A stretch of 8,335 nucleotides of DNA, from assembly GCA_030642185.1 (NCBI GenBank), contig DAOWOG010000037.1:1-8335 (forward strand), in the 5' to 3' direction. Below, one piece after another: positions 1 through 6,906 of the stretch. The DNA comes from Helicobacteraceae bacterium (GTDB lineage: Bacteria; Campylobacterota; Campylobacteria; Campylobacterales; Sulfurimonadaceae). Every line of letters begins with the position of its first letter. Within the stretch, counting starts at the first letter, position 1. A program made the position numbers and the translations under genes. The notes below the pieces were generated by a model. It was given only the letters and a program-made list of their open reading frames with translations. It searched no databases and was not told the origin of the DNA.

Positions 1-182
1 ATAAAAGAGTTACATCACATATTTTTCGTCATTCGTATGCCACTCATCTACTTCAAAACGGTGTAGATATCCGCTCTATTCAGGAACTTTTAGGACATAA
101 AAGTATTGAAACAACGATGATTTATACACATGTTGTTAAAGAGCTGAATCAGGCAAGTATCAAAAGTCCTTTGGACTTTTAA
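1..182 (+). CDS. Tyrosine recombinase, integron-integrase-like, C-terminal fragment (5' end outside window)
   Basis: The reading frame from position 3 is open to the TAA at 180-182 and gives 59 residues, the C-terminal end of a tyrosine recombinase catalytic domain. Visible catalytic elements are HIFRH (the H-x-x-R pair, codons from 18 and 27), LGHKS (the second conserved His region) and the nucleophile Tyr in TTMIYTHV. The wording around them ([28 protein letters not shown], and a terminus ending SPLDF) matches integron integrases better than XerC/XerD as I know these families. These enzymes cut and rejoin DNA at attI/attC sites through a covalent 3'-phosphotyrosine. The IntI-specific insertion that would settle the class lies outside the window, so a generic phage-type integrase remains possible. 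The gene converges on the helicase gene and overlaps it by 23 bp. The ending is intact, with no truncation or frameshift. Confidence 0.85.
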   Translation, partial: KRVTSHIFRHSYATHLLQNGVDIRSIQELLGHKSIETTMIYTHVVKELNQASIKSPLDF

Positions 183-1437
183 CAACAGACTGTTTTACAA
201 AACTCAATGCTTTTTCATGCACGAATGCCAGATATTTCCAATCTTTGCTTGGCTGTATCAAGGTCAAACGATGAGGAGAGACTGCGCGTGAAAGTGCCAC
301 ATAGAACTGTGACGGGGCAAAGATCTCGTTACTCTCGATGATGAGATCATCGATACTCATCCCCTGTGATTTATGAATGGTAATGGCAAATGCCAGGGCG
401 ATGGGGAATTGATGGATCGTGAACTGTGCCACTTCGACCATCTCTTTTTTACCTTCGATGCTTTTTTCTTCCCATTTATGCTTTGAGACGGCAGCACGTT
501 CCAGCTTAACCACATAGCCATCAGCTTTTTCGACATAAACAGTGTTACTGTCAGCTCTGACAATTCGGCCGCGTTCTCCGTTAAAGTAGTTCCAGGCATT
601 GCGGGTGAAGAGCACGGGAGCACCAATCTTGATTCGAAGATCCTGTTCAATACGGGCATCATTGAAAAAGCGTTCAATCTCTTTATCTTCAGTTTTCGGA
701 TTATGGCGTACAACCTGTGATTCAAAGCTTACCTCATCTTCATCAATAAATTCAAGCTGCGTCTGATTGTGGCGTGATGCAGAGATATTTTTTCCATAAA
801 GAAATGTATAATGACTGAGATCATCTCCTATGGGTTTAATGAGATTATGAAGATAAAGGTGCTCTTTTTCATCGACTTGAGCATAGCGCACTGCATCAAG
901 AATCTCAATGAAATCTGTGTCATCAGTCCGGTAATTGACATTGAGTGTCACTTGAATAAAGTTCAACTCTTTCCATGCCTCTGACTCAAAGGCAAAACGG
1001 ATTGCGCCATAACCTCTTACTACCGGCGGAAGCTGTAGAAAATCTCCGACGACCAATACCGACCCTTTGAAATCGGATTCAACTATTCTATGGTAAATCA
1101 TCTCCATCAATTCGGCACTGACCATGGAAATTTCATCAATCACCAGCAGATCCATTGTACCGATCAGTTTTTTGATTTTCTTCTTGGTATTAAACTTGCC
1201 CCGCTTAGTGAGATCTGAAAGTGAATCGGCGATACCAAGGTCTAAAAAGCTGTGCAGTGTCTGCCCGCCGATCAGTGTCGCTGCCATCCCGGTTGAAGCA
1301 AGTTTGGCAACCTTTTTACCCTCTTCTTCGAAGGCGTTGATAATGGCACGCGTTGTGGTAGTTTTTCCCACGCCGGCACCGCCGGTAAGGAAGATGTTTT
1401 GTTTAGCATGAAGCTGTTCAAGAAGTATATCAAGCAT
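160..1437 (-). CDS. Pif1-like superfamily 1B DNA helicase (AAA ATPase)
   Basis: This 425-residue protein carries the full SF1B helicase motif set of the Pif1/RecD group. Walker A GGAGVGKT is at 19-26 and a Pif1-type GxTLHSFL stretch follows at about 58-65. Walker B is VIDE (99-102), motif [11 protein letters not shown] (131-138), and NYR (168-170) supplies the arginine of motif IV. Motif V is [13 protein letters not shown] (351-363) and motif [11 protein letters not shown] (377-385). Such enzymes unwind DNA 5'-to-3', resolving G-quadruplexes, R-loops or stalled forks. The N-terminus is short, with no separate recombinase or UvrD domain. The start is forced: the only in-frame codons upstream are seven non-start codons after the pnp stop, and the next Met lies after Walker A. 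No Shine-Dalgarno is visible before this ATG, so translation may depend on coupling to pnp, 21 bp away. The 3' end overlaps the convergent recombinase gene. Confidence 0.9.
   Translation of the reverse strand: MLDILLEQLHAKQNIFLTGGAGVGKTTTTRAIINAFEEEGKKVAKLASTGMAATLIGGQTLHSFLDLGIADSLSDLTKRGKFNTKKKIKKLIGTMDLLVIDEISMVSAELMEMIYHRIVESDFKGSVLVVGDFLQLPPVVRGYGAIRFAFESEAWKELNFIQVTLNVNYRTDDTDFIEILDAVRYAQVDEKEHLYLHNLIKPIGDDLSHYTFLYGKNISASRHNQTQLEFIDEDEVSFESQVVRHNPKTEDKEIERFFNDARIEQDLRIKIGAPVLFTRNAWNYFNGERGRIVRADSNTVYVEKADGYVVKLERAAVSKHKWEEKSIEGKKEMVEVAQFTIHQFPIALAFAITIHKSQGMSIDDLIIESNEIFAPSQFYVALSRAVSPHRLTLIQPSKDWKYLAFVHEKALSFVKQSVVKSPKDF
162..180. terminator. Bidirectional hairpin terminator inside two convergent coding ends
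   Basis: An 8-bp perfect inverted repeat (aaaagtcc at 162-169, ggactttt at 173-180) encloses a 3-nt loop. Read on either strand it gives a short stem with a GC-containing core (gtcc/ggac) followed by a run of four U, the form of a small intrinsic terminator. It lies at the meeting point of the converging recombinase and helicase genes, where a two-way terminator is expected. There is no other space between the genes. The short stem and short U-run suggest modest strength. Function is inferred; the dyad is directly visible. Confidence 0.6.
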
Positions 1438-1458
1438 ATTTAATGACGAATGTTTATA

Positions 1459-3630
1459 TTACGCTCTTCCGAGGCTGATTTTGGAGCCTTTAAATTCGAG
1501 TATTTCAACATCGATCGCATCGCCGACACTTAAGACATCTGCTACATTGCTCACACGATGTTCCGATATTTTAGAGATATGAAGCAGTCCGTCAATCCCT
1601 CCAGGAAGTTCAATGAAGGCACCGAAATCCACAATCTTTTTCACCGTTCCGCTTACTTTGTCACCGACATGGTATTCGGGTTTCGGCTCCGGAACTTTGG
1701 AAAGAATGCCTTCAATGTGTTCACGGGCACCCTTCACTCCCTGTTTATTGCTCCCGGTAACTTTGACATCGCCTTTTTTGCGATCAATATCAATCGCTAC
1801 ATCAAATTTTTCAATGATCTCACGAATTGTTTTTCCCGCCTGACCGATAATTTCGGCGACACGGCCCGGATCAATACTAAAGAGATCACTGCTAGGCAGA
1901 CCATCCGTAAACTCTATCTTTTTTTCTGCTTCATCCATAATACCGATGATATGGGCACGCCCTTCTTTTGCCTGGTATAGTGCCTCTTTAAGTACAGACA
2001 GGCTGATGCCGCCGAGTTTGATATCCATTTGCAAGGCAGAAATGCCCTCTTTCGAGCCACTTACTTTAAAATCGAGATCGCCATCATGATCTTCCAGGCC
2101 GCTGATATCGGATAAAATTGCAAATTTATCTCCTTCGGAAACCATCCCCATCGCAATACCGGCCATCTGATCACTCAACTCAATATCACCCGCGCGCATA
2201 GCCATATAACCGCCGCAAACCGTTGCCATGGATGACGAACCGTTTGACTCAAGTATCTCCGAAACGAGACGAATTGTCTGTCCCGGGGACTCTAACAGCG
2301 GCTCAAGTGCACGTTTTGCAAGATTTCCGTGACCAAGTTCACGCCGTCTCGGCGCACCGATAGGCGATGCTTCGCCGACACTGAAACCCGGAAAGTTATA
2401 GTGCACCATAAATGTTTCGTATTGGGATCCGTTTGAACTGAGATTCTCATACATCTGCGCATCTTTATTGCCGCCGAGTGTCAACACCACCAAAGCCTGT
2501 GTCTGTCCGCGTGTGAAAAGGCATGAAGCGTGTGCCGATGGCAGGATGTTGGTTTTGATATCAATCGGCCGGATTTCACGCAATGTCCGACCGTCGGGAC
2601 GTACACCGTTTTCCAGGATATTCGAACGTACCATTTCGCGTTTCACATCGATAAGTGCACGTTTGACACTTGCTTTTTCCCAGGTCTCCTGTGCATTCAG
2701 GATTGTCTCGCGAATCTCGCGCAGTGCATTTGAACGTTCACTTTTTGCCATATGTTTAATCGCATCACTAATGCTGTCCGCATAATTTTCACGAATGTAT
2801 GCCAAAAGCTCTTCATCAACAACCGTCTCGTGCAGCTGAAGCGTTATAGCCGGTTTGACAAACGGTGCAAATGCATTTTCATAAGCACTATTTGTATCGT
2901 TCAGTGATTTTTGTACTGTTTCGAGAATGCCGACGAATTCATCCTCACTCAGCACATTGGAACGATAACTTGCGATACTTTCAGCTGAGAGCATCGGATC
3001 GATCATCGGATCAATCATTGCCGAACTCATAATTTCTGTTTCAATCGAACCGATCGCACCCATCTCAATCATCAGCAGATCCTCTTTACTGCCGGCAACA
3101 AACAGATCCAGCGTACTCTCTTCAAGCTGTGATGCAGTTGGATTGACAATGACATCACCGTCAATTTTGGCGACACGGCAGGCAGTGACTGAAGTCGTAA
3201 TGTCCAGATCAGAGACATAGAGCGCCGCAGAAGCGGCATTGAGTGCCAGTGCCTGCAGATCGGATTCTTTGTCGACGCTTAACACCATTACGGTAATCTG
3301 GATCTGGTTGGTAAAACCTTTTGGAAAAAGCGGACGTAAAGAGCGATCGATAATACGTGATGTCAACGCTTCAAAATCACTCGGTTTGCTCTCGCGTTTA
3401 ATAAAACCTCCGGGATACCTTCCTGCCGCATAAGTCTTTTCAATGTACTGTACCGTCAAAGGCAAAAACTCTTCATCGGCAAATTCATTTTCATCCACGA
3501 CAACGGTTGCGAGTATAACGGTATCGCCCGATTTCATCCATACCGAACCATCTGCCTGTTTGGCTACACTTGAAAAGGCATACTCTTCATTTTTGTTTTC
3601 CAACGTCAATAACACATCATAATCCATCAT
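1459..3630 (-). CDS. pnp: Polyribonucleotide nucleotidyltransferase (PNPase)
   Basis: PNPase is a trimeric 3'-to-5' exoribonuclease that uses phosphate to release nucleoside diphosphates and can also add 3' tails; it acts in mRNA decay and RNA quality control in the cytoplasm. At 723 residues the protein has the family's usual length and domain order. The first RNase PH domain is at about 10-145, followed by an all-helical linker (about 150-310). The second RNase PH domain (about 345-545) has FSVGEASPIGAPRRRELGHG and the metal/catalytic aspartates D514 and D520 in EDHDGDLD. A KH domain at about 583-643 has its loop GQAG at 596-599, and an S1 domain follows at about 655-723. There is no long tail after S1. 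Two ATGs stand in tandem (3630 and 3627); the ribosome binding site is 4 nt from the first and 7 nt from the second, so the second may be the real start. The linker carries an MIDPMIDP duplication. Confidence 0.97.
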   Translation of the reverse strand: MMDYDVLLTLENKNEEYAFSSVAKQADGSVWMKSGDTVILATVVVDENEFADEEFLPLTVQYIEKTYAAGRYPGGFIKRESKPSDFEALTSRIIDRSLRPLFPKGFTNQIQITVMVLSVDKESDLQALALNAASAALYVSDLDITTSVTACRVAKIDGDVIVNPTASQLEESTLDLFVAGSKEDLLMIEMGAIGSIETEIMSSAMIDPMIDPMLSAESIASYRSNVLSEDEFVGILETVQKSLNDTNSAYENAFAPFVKPAITLQLHETVVDEELLAYIRENYADSISDAIKHMAKSERSNALREIRETILNAQETWEKASVKRALIDVKREMVRSNILENGVRPDGRTLREIRPIDIKTNILPSAHASCLFTRGQTQALVVLTLGGNKDAQMYENLSSNGSQYETFMVHYNFPGFSVGEASPIGAPRRRELGHGNLAKRALEPLLESPGQTIRLVSEILESNGSSSMATVCGGYMAMRAGDIELSDQMAGIAMGMVSEGDKFAILSDISGLEDHDGDLDFKVSGSKEGISALQMDIKLGGISLSVLKEALYQAKEGRAHIIGIMDEAEKKIEFTDGLPSSDLFSIDPGRVAEIIGQAGKTIREIIEKFDVAIDIDRKKGDVKVTGSNKQGVKGAREHIEGILSKVPEPKPEYHVGDKVSGTVKKIVDFGAFIELPGGIDGLLHISKISEHRVSNVADVLSVGDAIDVEILEFKGSKISLGRA
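2993..3016. repeat. 12-bp in-frame tandem duplication within pnp
   Basis: Two adjacent 12-bp units, atcggatcgatc (2993-3004) and atcggatcaatc (3005-3016), differ at one base. On the minus strand they encode the repeated tetrapeptide in MIDPMIDPM (PNPase residues 205-213), inside the helical linker between the two RNase PH domains. The length is a multiple of three, so the frame is kept. It looks like a replication-slippage product. The repeat itself is seen directly; its origin is inferred. Confidence 0.7.
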
Positions 3631-4277
3631 TAATCTCCTAAAATTGTCTCTATTTGTACATCACTGACACGTTCCAGCACCTCATAATAACTCACTGTAT
3701 CAATATAATCATCAAGGACATGCAGACTGAAGATCTCATCAGCAAGCGGTTCAAGCGATTCAAGCACTTCCTTTGAAATAACAGGTACTGCAACATAAAC
3801 GGCCTTGGGATTCATCGCCAGCACTGTTTTCATTGCACTCATCATTGTCAAACCGCTTTGAACACCTTCATCGATCAGCAGCACTGTTTTACCCTCAGCT
3901 GAATTAAAATGGCGCCCTTTTCGATACTGATACATATGGCTTAAAATCTTCTCTTCATGTTTTCGGCTTGCCTCACCGTAAATATAGTCATACTTTATCT
4001 CAAATGCATCAACGAGACTGTTGTTGATGACGATCTCTTCCGTCTCACTGACACGTGCAATTTCGCACTCACTGTTGTTAGGTGCCAATATCGCTTCTGA
4101 AAAAAGAAAATCAATCGGTAGTTTCAGACGTGTATTAAGGTGTTCTGCAAGTTCAAGAGCACCGGAAGAAACAGCGATCATCTGCCATGTTTCATGCTTC
4201 ATCTGATCAAGCGGAAGCACTTCTTTCAAAAGCCGAGCAGCATCTTTTCGATCACTGAATAAGTTTGTTTGTGTCAT
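3630..4277 (-). CDS. Phosphoribosyltransferase-family protein of unknown substrate (COG1926-like)
   Basis: This 215-residue soluble protein has a type I phosphoribosyltransferase fold signature. The PRPP-binding loop is VLLIDEGVQSGLT at 132-144, preceded by a hydrophobic strand and followed by a helix and a second strand (AVYVAVPVIS, 159-168). The usual acidic pair of the loop is Asp-Glu (136-137) rather than Asp-Asp, and Ser141 stands where Thr is common; both are conservative. An earlier strand and turn, MIAVSSGALELAEHL (33-47), resembles the PPi-loop region. The wording matches the predicted phosphoribosyltransferases of COG1926, which have no firmly assigned substrate to my knowledge, so I give no gene name. 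PurD upstream makes a nucleotide-linked role plausible, but this is inference. A good AAGGA precedes the ATG. It follows lptD by 21 bp, and its stop overlaps the pnp start by 1 bp. Confidence 0.8.
   Translation of the reverse strand: MTQTNLFSDRKDAARLLKEVLPLDQMKHETWQMIAVSSGALELAEHLNTRLKLPIDFLFSEAILAPNNSECEIARVSETEEIVINNSLVDAFEIKYDYIYGEASRKHEEKILSHMYQYRKGRHFNSAEGKTVLLIDEGVQSGLTMMSAMKTVLAMNPKAVYVAVPVISKEVLESLEPLADEIFSLHVLDDYIDTVSYYEVLERVSDVQIETILGD
3635..3639 (-). promoter_or_regulatory. Ribosome binding site of pnp, inside the end of the upstream gene
   Basis: On the minus strand AGGAG lies 4 nt before the first ATG (3630) and 7 nt before the second ATG (3627). It sits within the last codons of the phosphoribosyltransferase gene, whose TAA stop shares its final A with the first pnp ATG. 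This arrangement favours translational coupling. The spacing suggests that the second ATG is used. Confidence 0.65.
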
Positions 4278-4282
4278 TATTT

Positions 4283-4287
4283 TCCTT
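4283..4287 (-). promoter_or_regulatory. Ribosome binding site of the phosphoribosyltransferase gene
   Basis: AAGGA on the minus strand lies 5 nt before the ATG at 4277, in the 21-bp gap after the lptD stop. It supports the chosen start, since no other start with a Shine-Dalgarno is visible nearby. Confidence 0.65.
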
Positions 4288-4298
4288 AGGGCACTTTA

Positions 4299-6455
4299 TC
4301 AGGAGCCGTCAAGCACATCTCTGAGCTTGTAATTTACTTCTGTTCCACCGATAGGTTTTAACATTATAGTAAAATAGATATATTTATCAAAAATTGAGCT
4401 CACATCGTTTTGTGTCAGTATCGGCCTGTTGTTCTCAACATAACGCAATCCGAAATCCCAACACCGTTTCGAATACATAAATCCGATCTCGGCAAATTTT
4501 TTAACACTGTTCTCAATATCATAGGCATACTTGCCAAAATAACGGTAGTGTTTGTCATATCGGTATGAAGCGTCAACTGTAAGATAATTATCATACCTTT
4601 GACCATCTTCGATTTCAATATTTTCATAAAGATTGGAAAAACCGGCATTTATCTTTTTGTCATTATATCGAATACTGTTGAGCGCTTTACTGACAAGATT
4701 GCGCTGATAATTATAGAATATATCCGTATAAAAAGAGAACGCATCGCTCACTTGATACTCCAATTCATTTTCCAGTTCGCTTAATTTGTCACGTCTGGAA
4801 TCAAAGGAAATATTCTGACTGATACGATGATAGAGTTTTTGTTCTCCTGATCCATCAAAAAGAAATTGTGTAAATTCAAGCTTCAGTATCTCTTCAACAT
4901 CTTCAATATTGTAAAAATCACACTCCGGATTATCGCCTGCTCCCGGTCTGCCGCATGTCTCCTCTTTATCTTCGTAATAGCCGTCTCTATGATCGACCCC
5001 TGACTTGACATAGGTTGCATCCAACGCAATGGCATGCGCAGAATCACTGTAGCCTTTTGTCAAATAGCTGCCCGCGTTGAAGACATGATACAAACGTCCG
5101 AATGTTCCGGGATTGTACTCATTTTTTGAAATGATATTGGAGTATTCTGCTTCACCGCCAAAAGTGGAATATTGTCCATAAAGCTGTGCTGTGTAACTGA
5201 CATTTACAAAATCATCCAGGATATCTGTCTGCAAGGTGATCGGAACATCCAGCTCTCCCTGCAGTGCCCGCTTTCCTTCAGATCGGTAAAAGTTTTGCAC
5301 ATTGACATCAACATCATAAAAAAGATGATCGTCTAAAAAGGTATTGAGATAATGATGATACTGGATTACCGGTAGCGTCTGAAGCGTGTTTGCATTGCTC
5401 TTTTTGTTAAGATCAAGATAATAGCGTAACGAAGTACCAAAATAATTATCTTCTTCATTATAAAAAAGATTGATACGTGAAAGGACAAGGTTGGAGGTTG
5501 CATTTTGTGTTTCATCATTCTGAGAAAGGTTAATGTAGTCGATATCATTCATCAAAGAAACATCCGTATAAAGTCCGGATTGTCCGGCAAGGTCCAAACC
5601 GAACCAGCGCTGTAAAACTTTATGGTTTTCATAATTCAGATCAAAACCGAAATGCTTATCATTGGCCAACTGATATTTATCGACATAGTTTGATTTTTCG
5701 TCAAAATATCCAATATTCAAAGAACCCTTGGAAACATTAGAATCCACAAAACGCAATGTTCCATAGAGTCCTGCACCGCGACTGGTTCGAATTTGGGGTC
5801 TGAGTTCAACGTCCCAATTGTTATCAACAGCGATATAAACCGGCTGTTGATAATATAATCCTTCCGTACTTGAAATACCGAAAGACGGGATCATCAGTCC
5901 GCTGCGGCGCTTGGTGTCAAGAGAGTAACCGAAATAGGGGAAGTAAAAAACCGGTATATCATACAGATGCAGTCGGGCATTATAGATATTGGTCCACTTC
6001 GTCTCACTGTTATAATCCATACTTCCAAAAAAGATTTTCCAGAGCGGATCATTCGGATCACACCCGGAAACCATCCCGCTTTGGATCTCAAAATCATCTT
6101 TCTCAGCTCTGCCTTCCAGTGAACTCAACCATACCCGGCTGCTTTTATCCAGCATGAAAAAGGGGGAAAAATATCGTTCCTCATCAGCCATATTCAAACG
6201 TGCATAATCACCTACTGAGTAGTAGTTGCTTCCCTTCATAGCAATAATATTGCCAAAAAGCTGCAGGGTTGAACTGTTGCGGTCATAGATCGCTTCATTC
6301 GCACTGAGATAAAAATCTTTATACAACACAAGCACATCGCCTGATGCCTTTACCGCCGTACTGTTTGACTCCAGATCTGTTGCATAAAACTCAATATTGT
6401 CACCGGCAGAAAGTACACTCAGCCCAAGCCACAACCATAGCCATACTTTACGCAT
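4299..6455 (-). CDS. lptD: LPS-assembly outer-membrane protein LptD
   Basis: LptD is the outer-membrane beta-barrel that inserts lipopolysaccharide into the outer leaflet, receiving it through the periplasmic Lpt bridge. Starting from the ATG at 6455 the protein has 718 residues. A signal peptide is clear (MRKVWLWLWLGLSVLSA, cut near 17). The N-terminal beta-taco (OstA/LptA-like) domain spans about 20-125 with repeats such as ALKASGDVLVLYKD-type strands. The characteristic IPVFYFPYFGY...RRSGLMIPSFG barrel entry is at about 167-194, and the rest is rich in aromatic alternating strands typical of a barrel. Cysteines are at 132, 501, 512 and 665. The C-terminal KRCWDFGLRYV has one Cys where E. 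coli has an adjacent pair. A TTG just before the ATG would add one residue; I prefer ATG, though no strong Shine-Dalgarno precedes either. The start overlaps the RDD gene by 8 bp, indicating coupling. Confidence 0.93.
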   Translation of the reverse strand: MRKVWLWLWLGLSVLSAGDNIEFYATDLESNSTAVKASGDVLVLYKDFYLSANEAIYDRNSSTLQLFGNIIAMKGSNYYSVGDYARLNMADEERYFSPFFMLDKSSRVWLSSLEGRAEKDDFEIQSGMVSGCDPNDPLWKIFFGSMDYNSETKWTNIYNARLHLYDIPVFYFPYFGYSLDTKRRSGLMIPSFGISSTEGLYYQQPVYIAVDNNWDVELRPQIRTSRGAGLYGTLRFVDSNVSKGSLNIGYFDEKSNYVDKYQLANDKHFGFDLNYENHKVLQRWFGLDLAGQSGLYTDVSLMNDIDYINLSQNDETQNATSNLVLSRINLFYNEEDNYFGTSLRYYLDLNKKSNANTLQTLPVIQYHHYLNTFLDDHLFYDVDVNVQNFYRSEGKRALQGELDVPITLQTDILDDFVNVSYTAQLYGQYSTFGGEAEYSNIISKNEYNPGTFGRLYHVFNAGSYLTKGYSDSAHAIALDATYVKSGVDHRDGYYEDKEETCGRPGAGDNPECDFYNIEDVEEILKLEFTQFLFDGSGEQKLYHRISQNISFDSRRDKLSELENELEYQVSDAFSFYTDIFYNYQRNLVSKALNSIRYNDKKINAGFSNLYENIEIEDGQRYDNYLTVDASYRYDKHYRYFGKYAYDIENSVKKFAEIGFMYSKRCWDFGLRYVENNRPILTQNDVSSIFDKYIYFTIMLKPIGGTEVNYKLRDVLDGS

Positions 6456-6897
6456 CAACCACTACTGTCCGTGCAGTCTTGTCATGCCATGTCTGACGCG
6501 CAGGGTTATAAAATGCCCAGATAAAGCCCATATAGAAGATCATTTCACTGATAATGCGAAAAACACTGCGATTGAATGCACTGAGGAAGATAGGTGTTGT
6601 GAGATGTCTTATTTCGATCACCCGTATTTTCATCACAATTTTACCGATTGTAGCACCGTACTGATAGACAAAAATCGTCTGATAGATGATCTTGATAACC
6701 ATGTATTCCAAAACATAGGCATTGGTAAGCGCGATCATCTCATCAAACGTTGTTAAGGATCTGAAGGCATCCCACAGCATGATCATCAAGAGCGCTGACA
6801 GCAGCAGTTCATCAATGACAAAGGCAACGGCTCTCTTTTTTACAGTTGAGAGCTTCAGACCTGCCCGATGAAGCTCTGAGGGGATCTCTTCATTCAT
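6448..6897 (-). CDS. RDD-family integral membrane protein
   Basis: This 149-residue protein has the RDD-domain layout. KKRAVAFVIDELL (20-32) holds the conserved Arg (22) and Asp (29) at the start of the first membrane segment (about 23-43). A second hydrophobic segment covers about 60-80, followed by the typical YGATIGKIVMKIRVI (80-94). A third segment covers about 113-130, and the terminal RQTWHDKTARTVVV (134-147) holds the last conserved Asp (139). RDD proteins are small inner-membrane proteins; a few have been linked to ion transport but most, including this one, have no known role. It sits 9 bp after purD and overlaps lptD by 8 bp, so it is co-expressed with LPS export, which hints at an envelope function without proving it. 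No Shine-Dalgarno is evident before its ATG, and coupling to purD is likely. Confidence 0.85.
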   Translation of the reverse strand: MNEEIPSELHRAGLKLSTVKKRAVAFVIDELLLSALLMIMLWDAFRSLTTFDEMIALTNAYVLEYMVIKIIYQTIFVYQYGATIGKIVMKIRVIEIRHLTTPIFLSAFNRSVFRIISEMIFYMGFIWAFYNPARQTWHDKTARTVVVDA

Positions 6898-6906
6898 ACG
6901 ATTGGC

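Noticed and set aside
336..352. Inverted repeat cgatgat-gag-atcatcg
   Set aside because: It falls inside the helicase gene where Asp/Ile/Glu codons repeat (SIDDLIIES); no U-run follows and the conserved motif explains the bases.
1558..1980. Plus-strand open frame of 140 codons
   Set aside because: It lies opposite the KH/S1 end of pnp and shows no recognisable motif; judged an antisense shadow.
4275..4301. In-frame relation of lptD with the next gene, and of purD with the RDD gene, as signs of read-through fusions
   Set aside because: Gaps of 21 and 9 nt being multiples of three is expected by chance at about one junction in three, and the PRTase has its own good ribosome binding site.
5870..6157. 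Plus-strand open frame of 95 codons
   Set aside because: It lies wholly opposite lptD, is not recognisable, has no ribosome binding site I can see, and is best explained as an antisense shadow.
6456..6458. TTG start for lptD one codon before the ATG
   Set aside because: An ATG directly follows and gives the same signal peptide; nothing favours the TTG.
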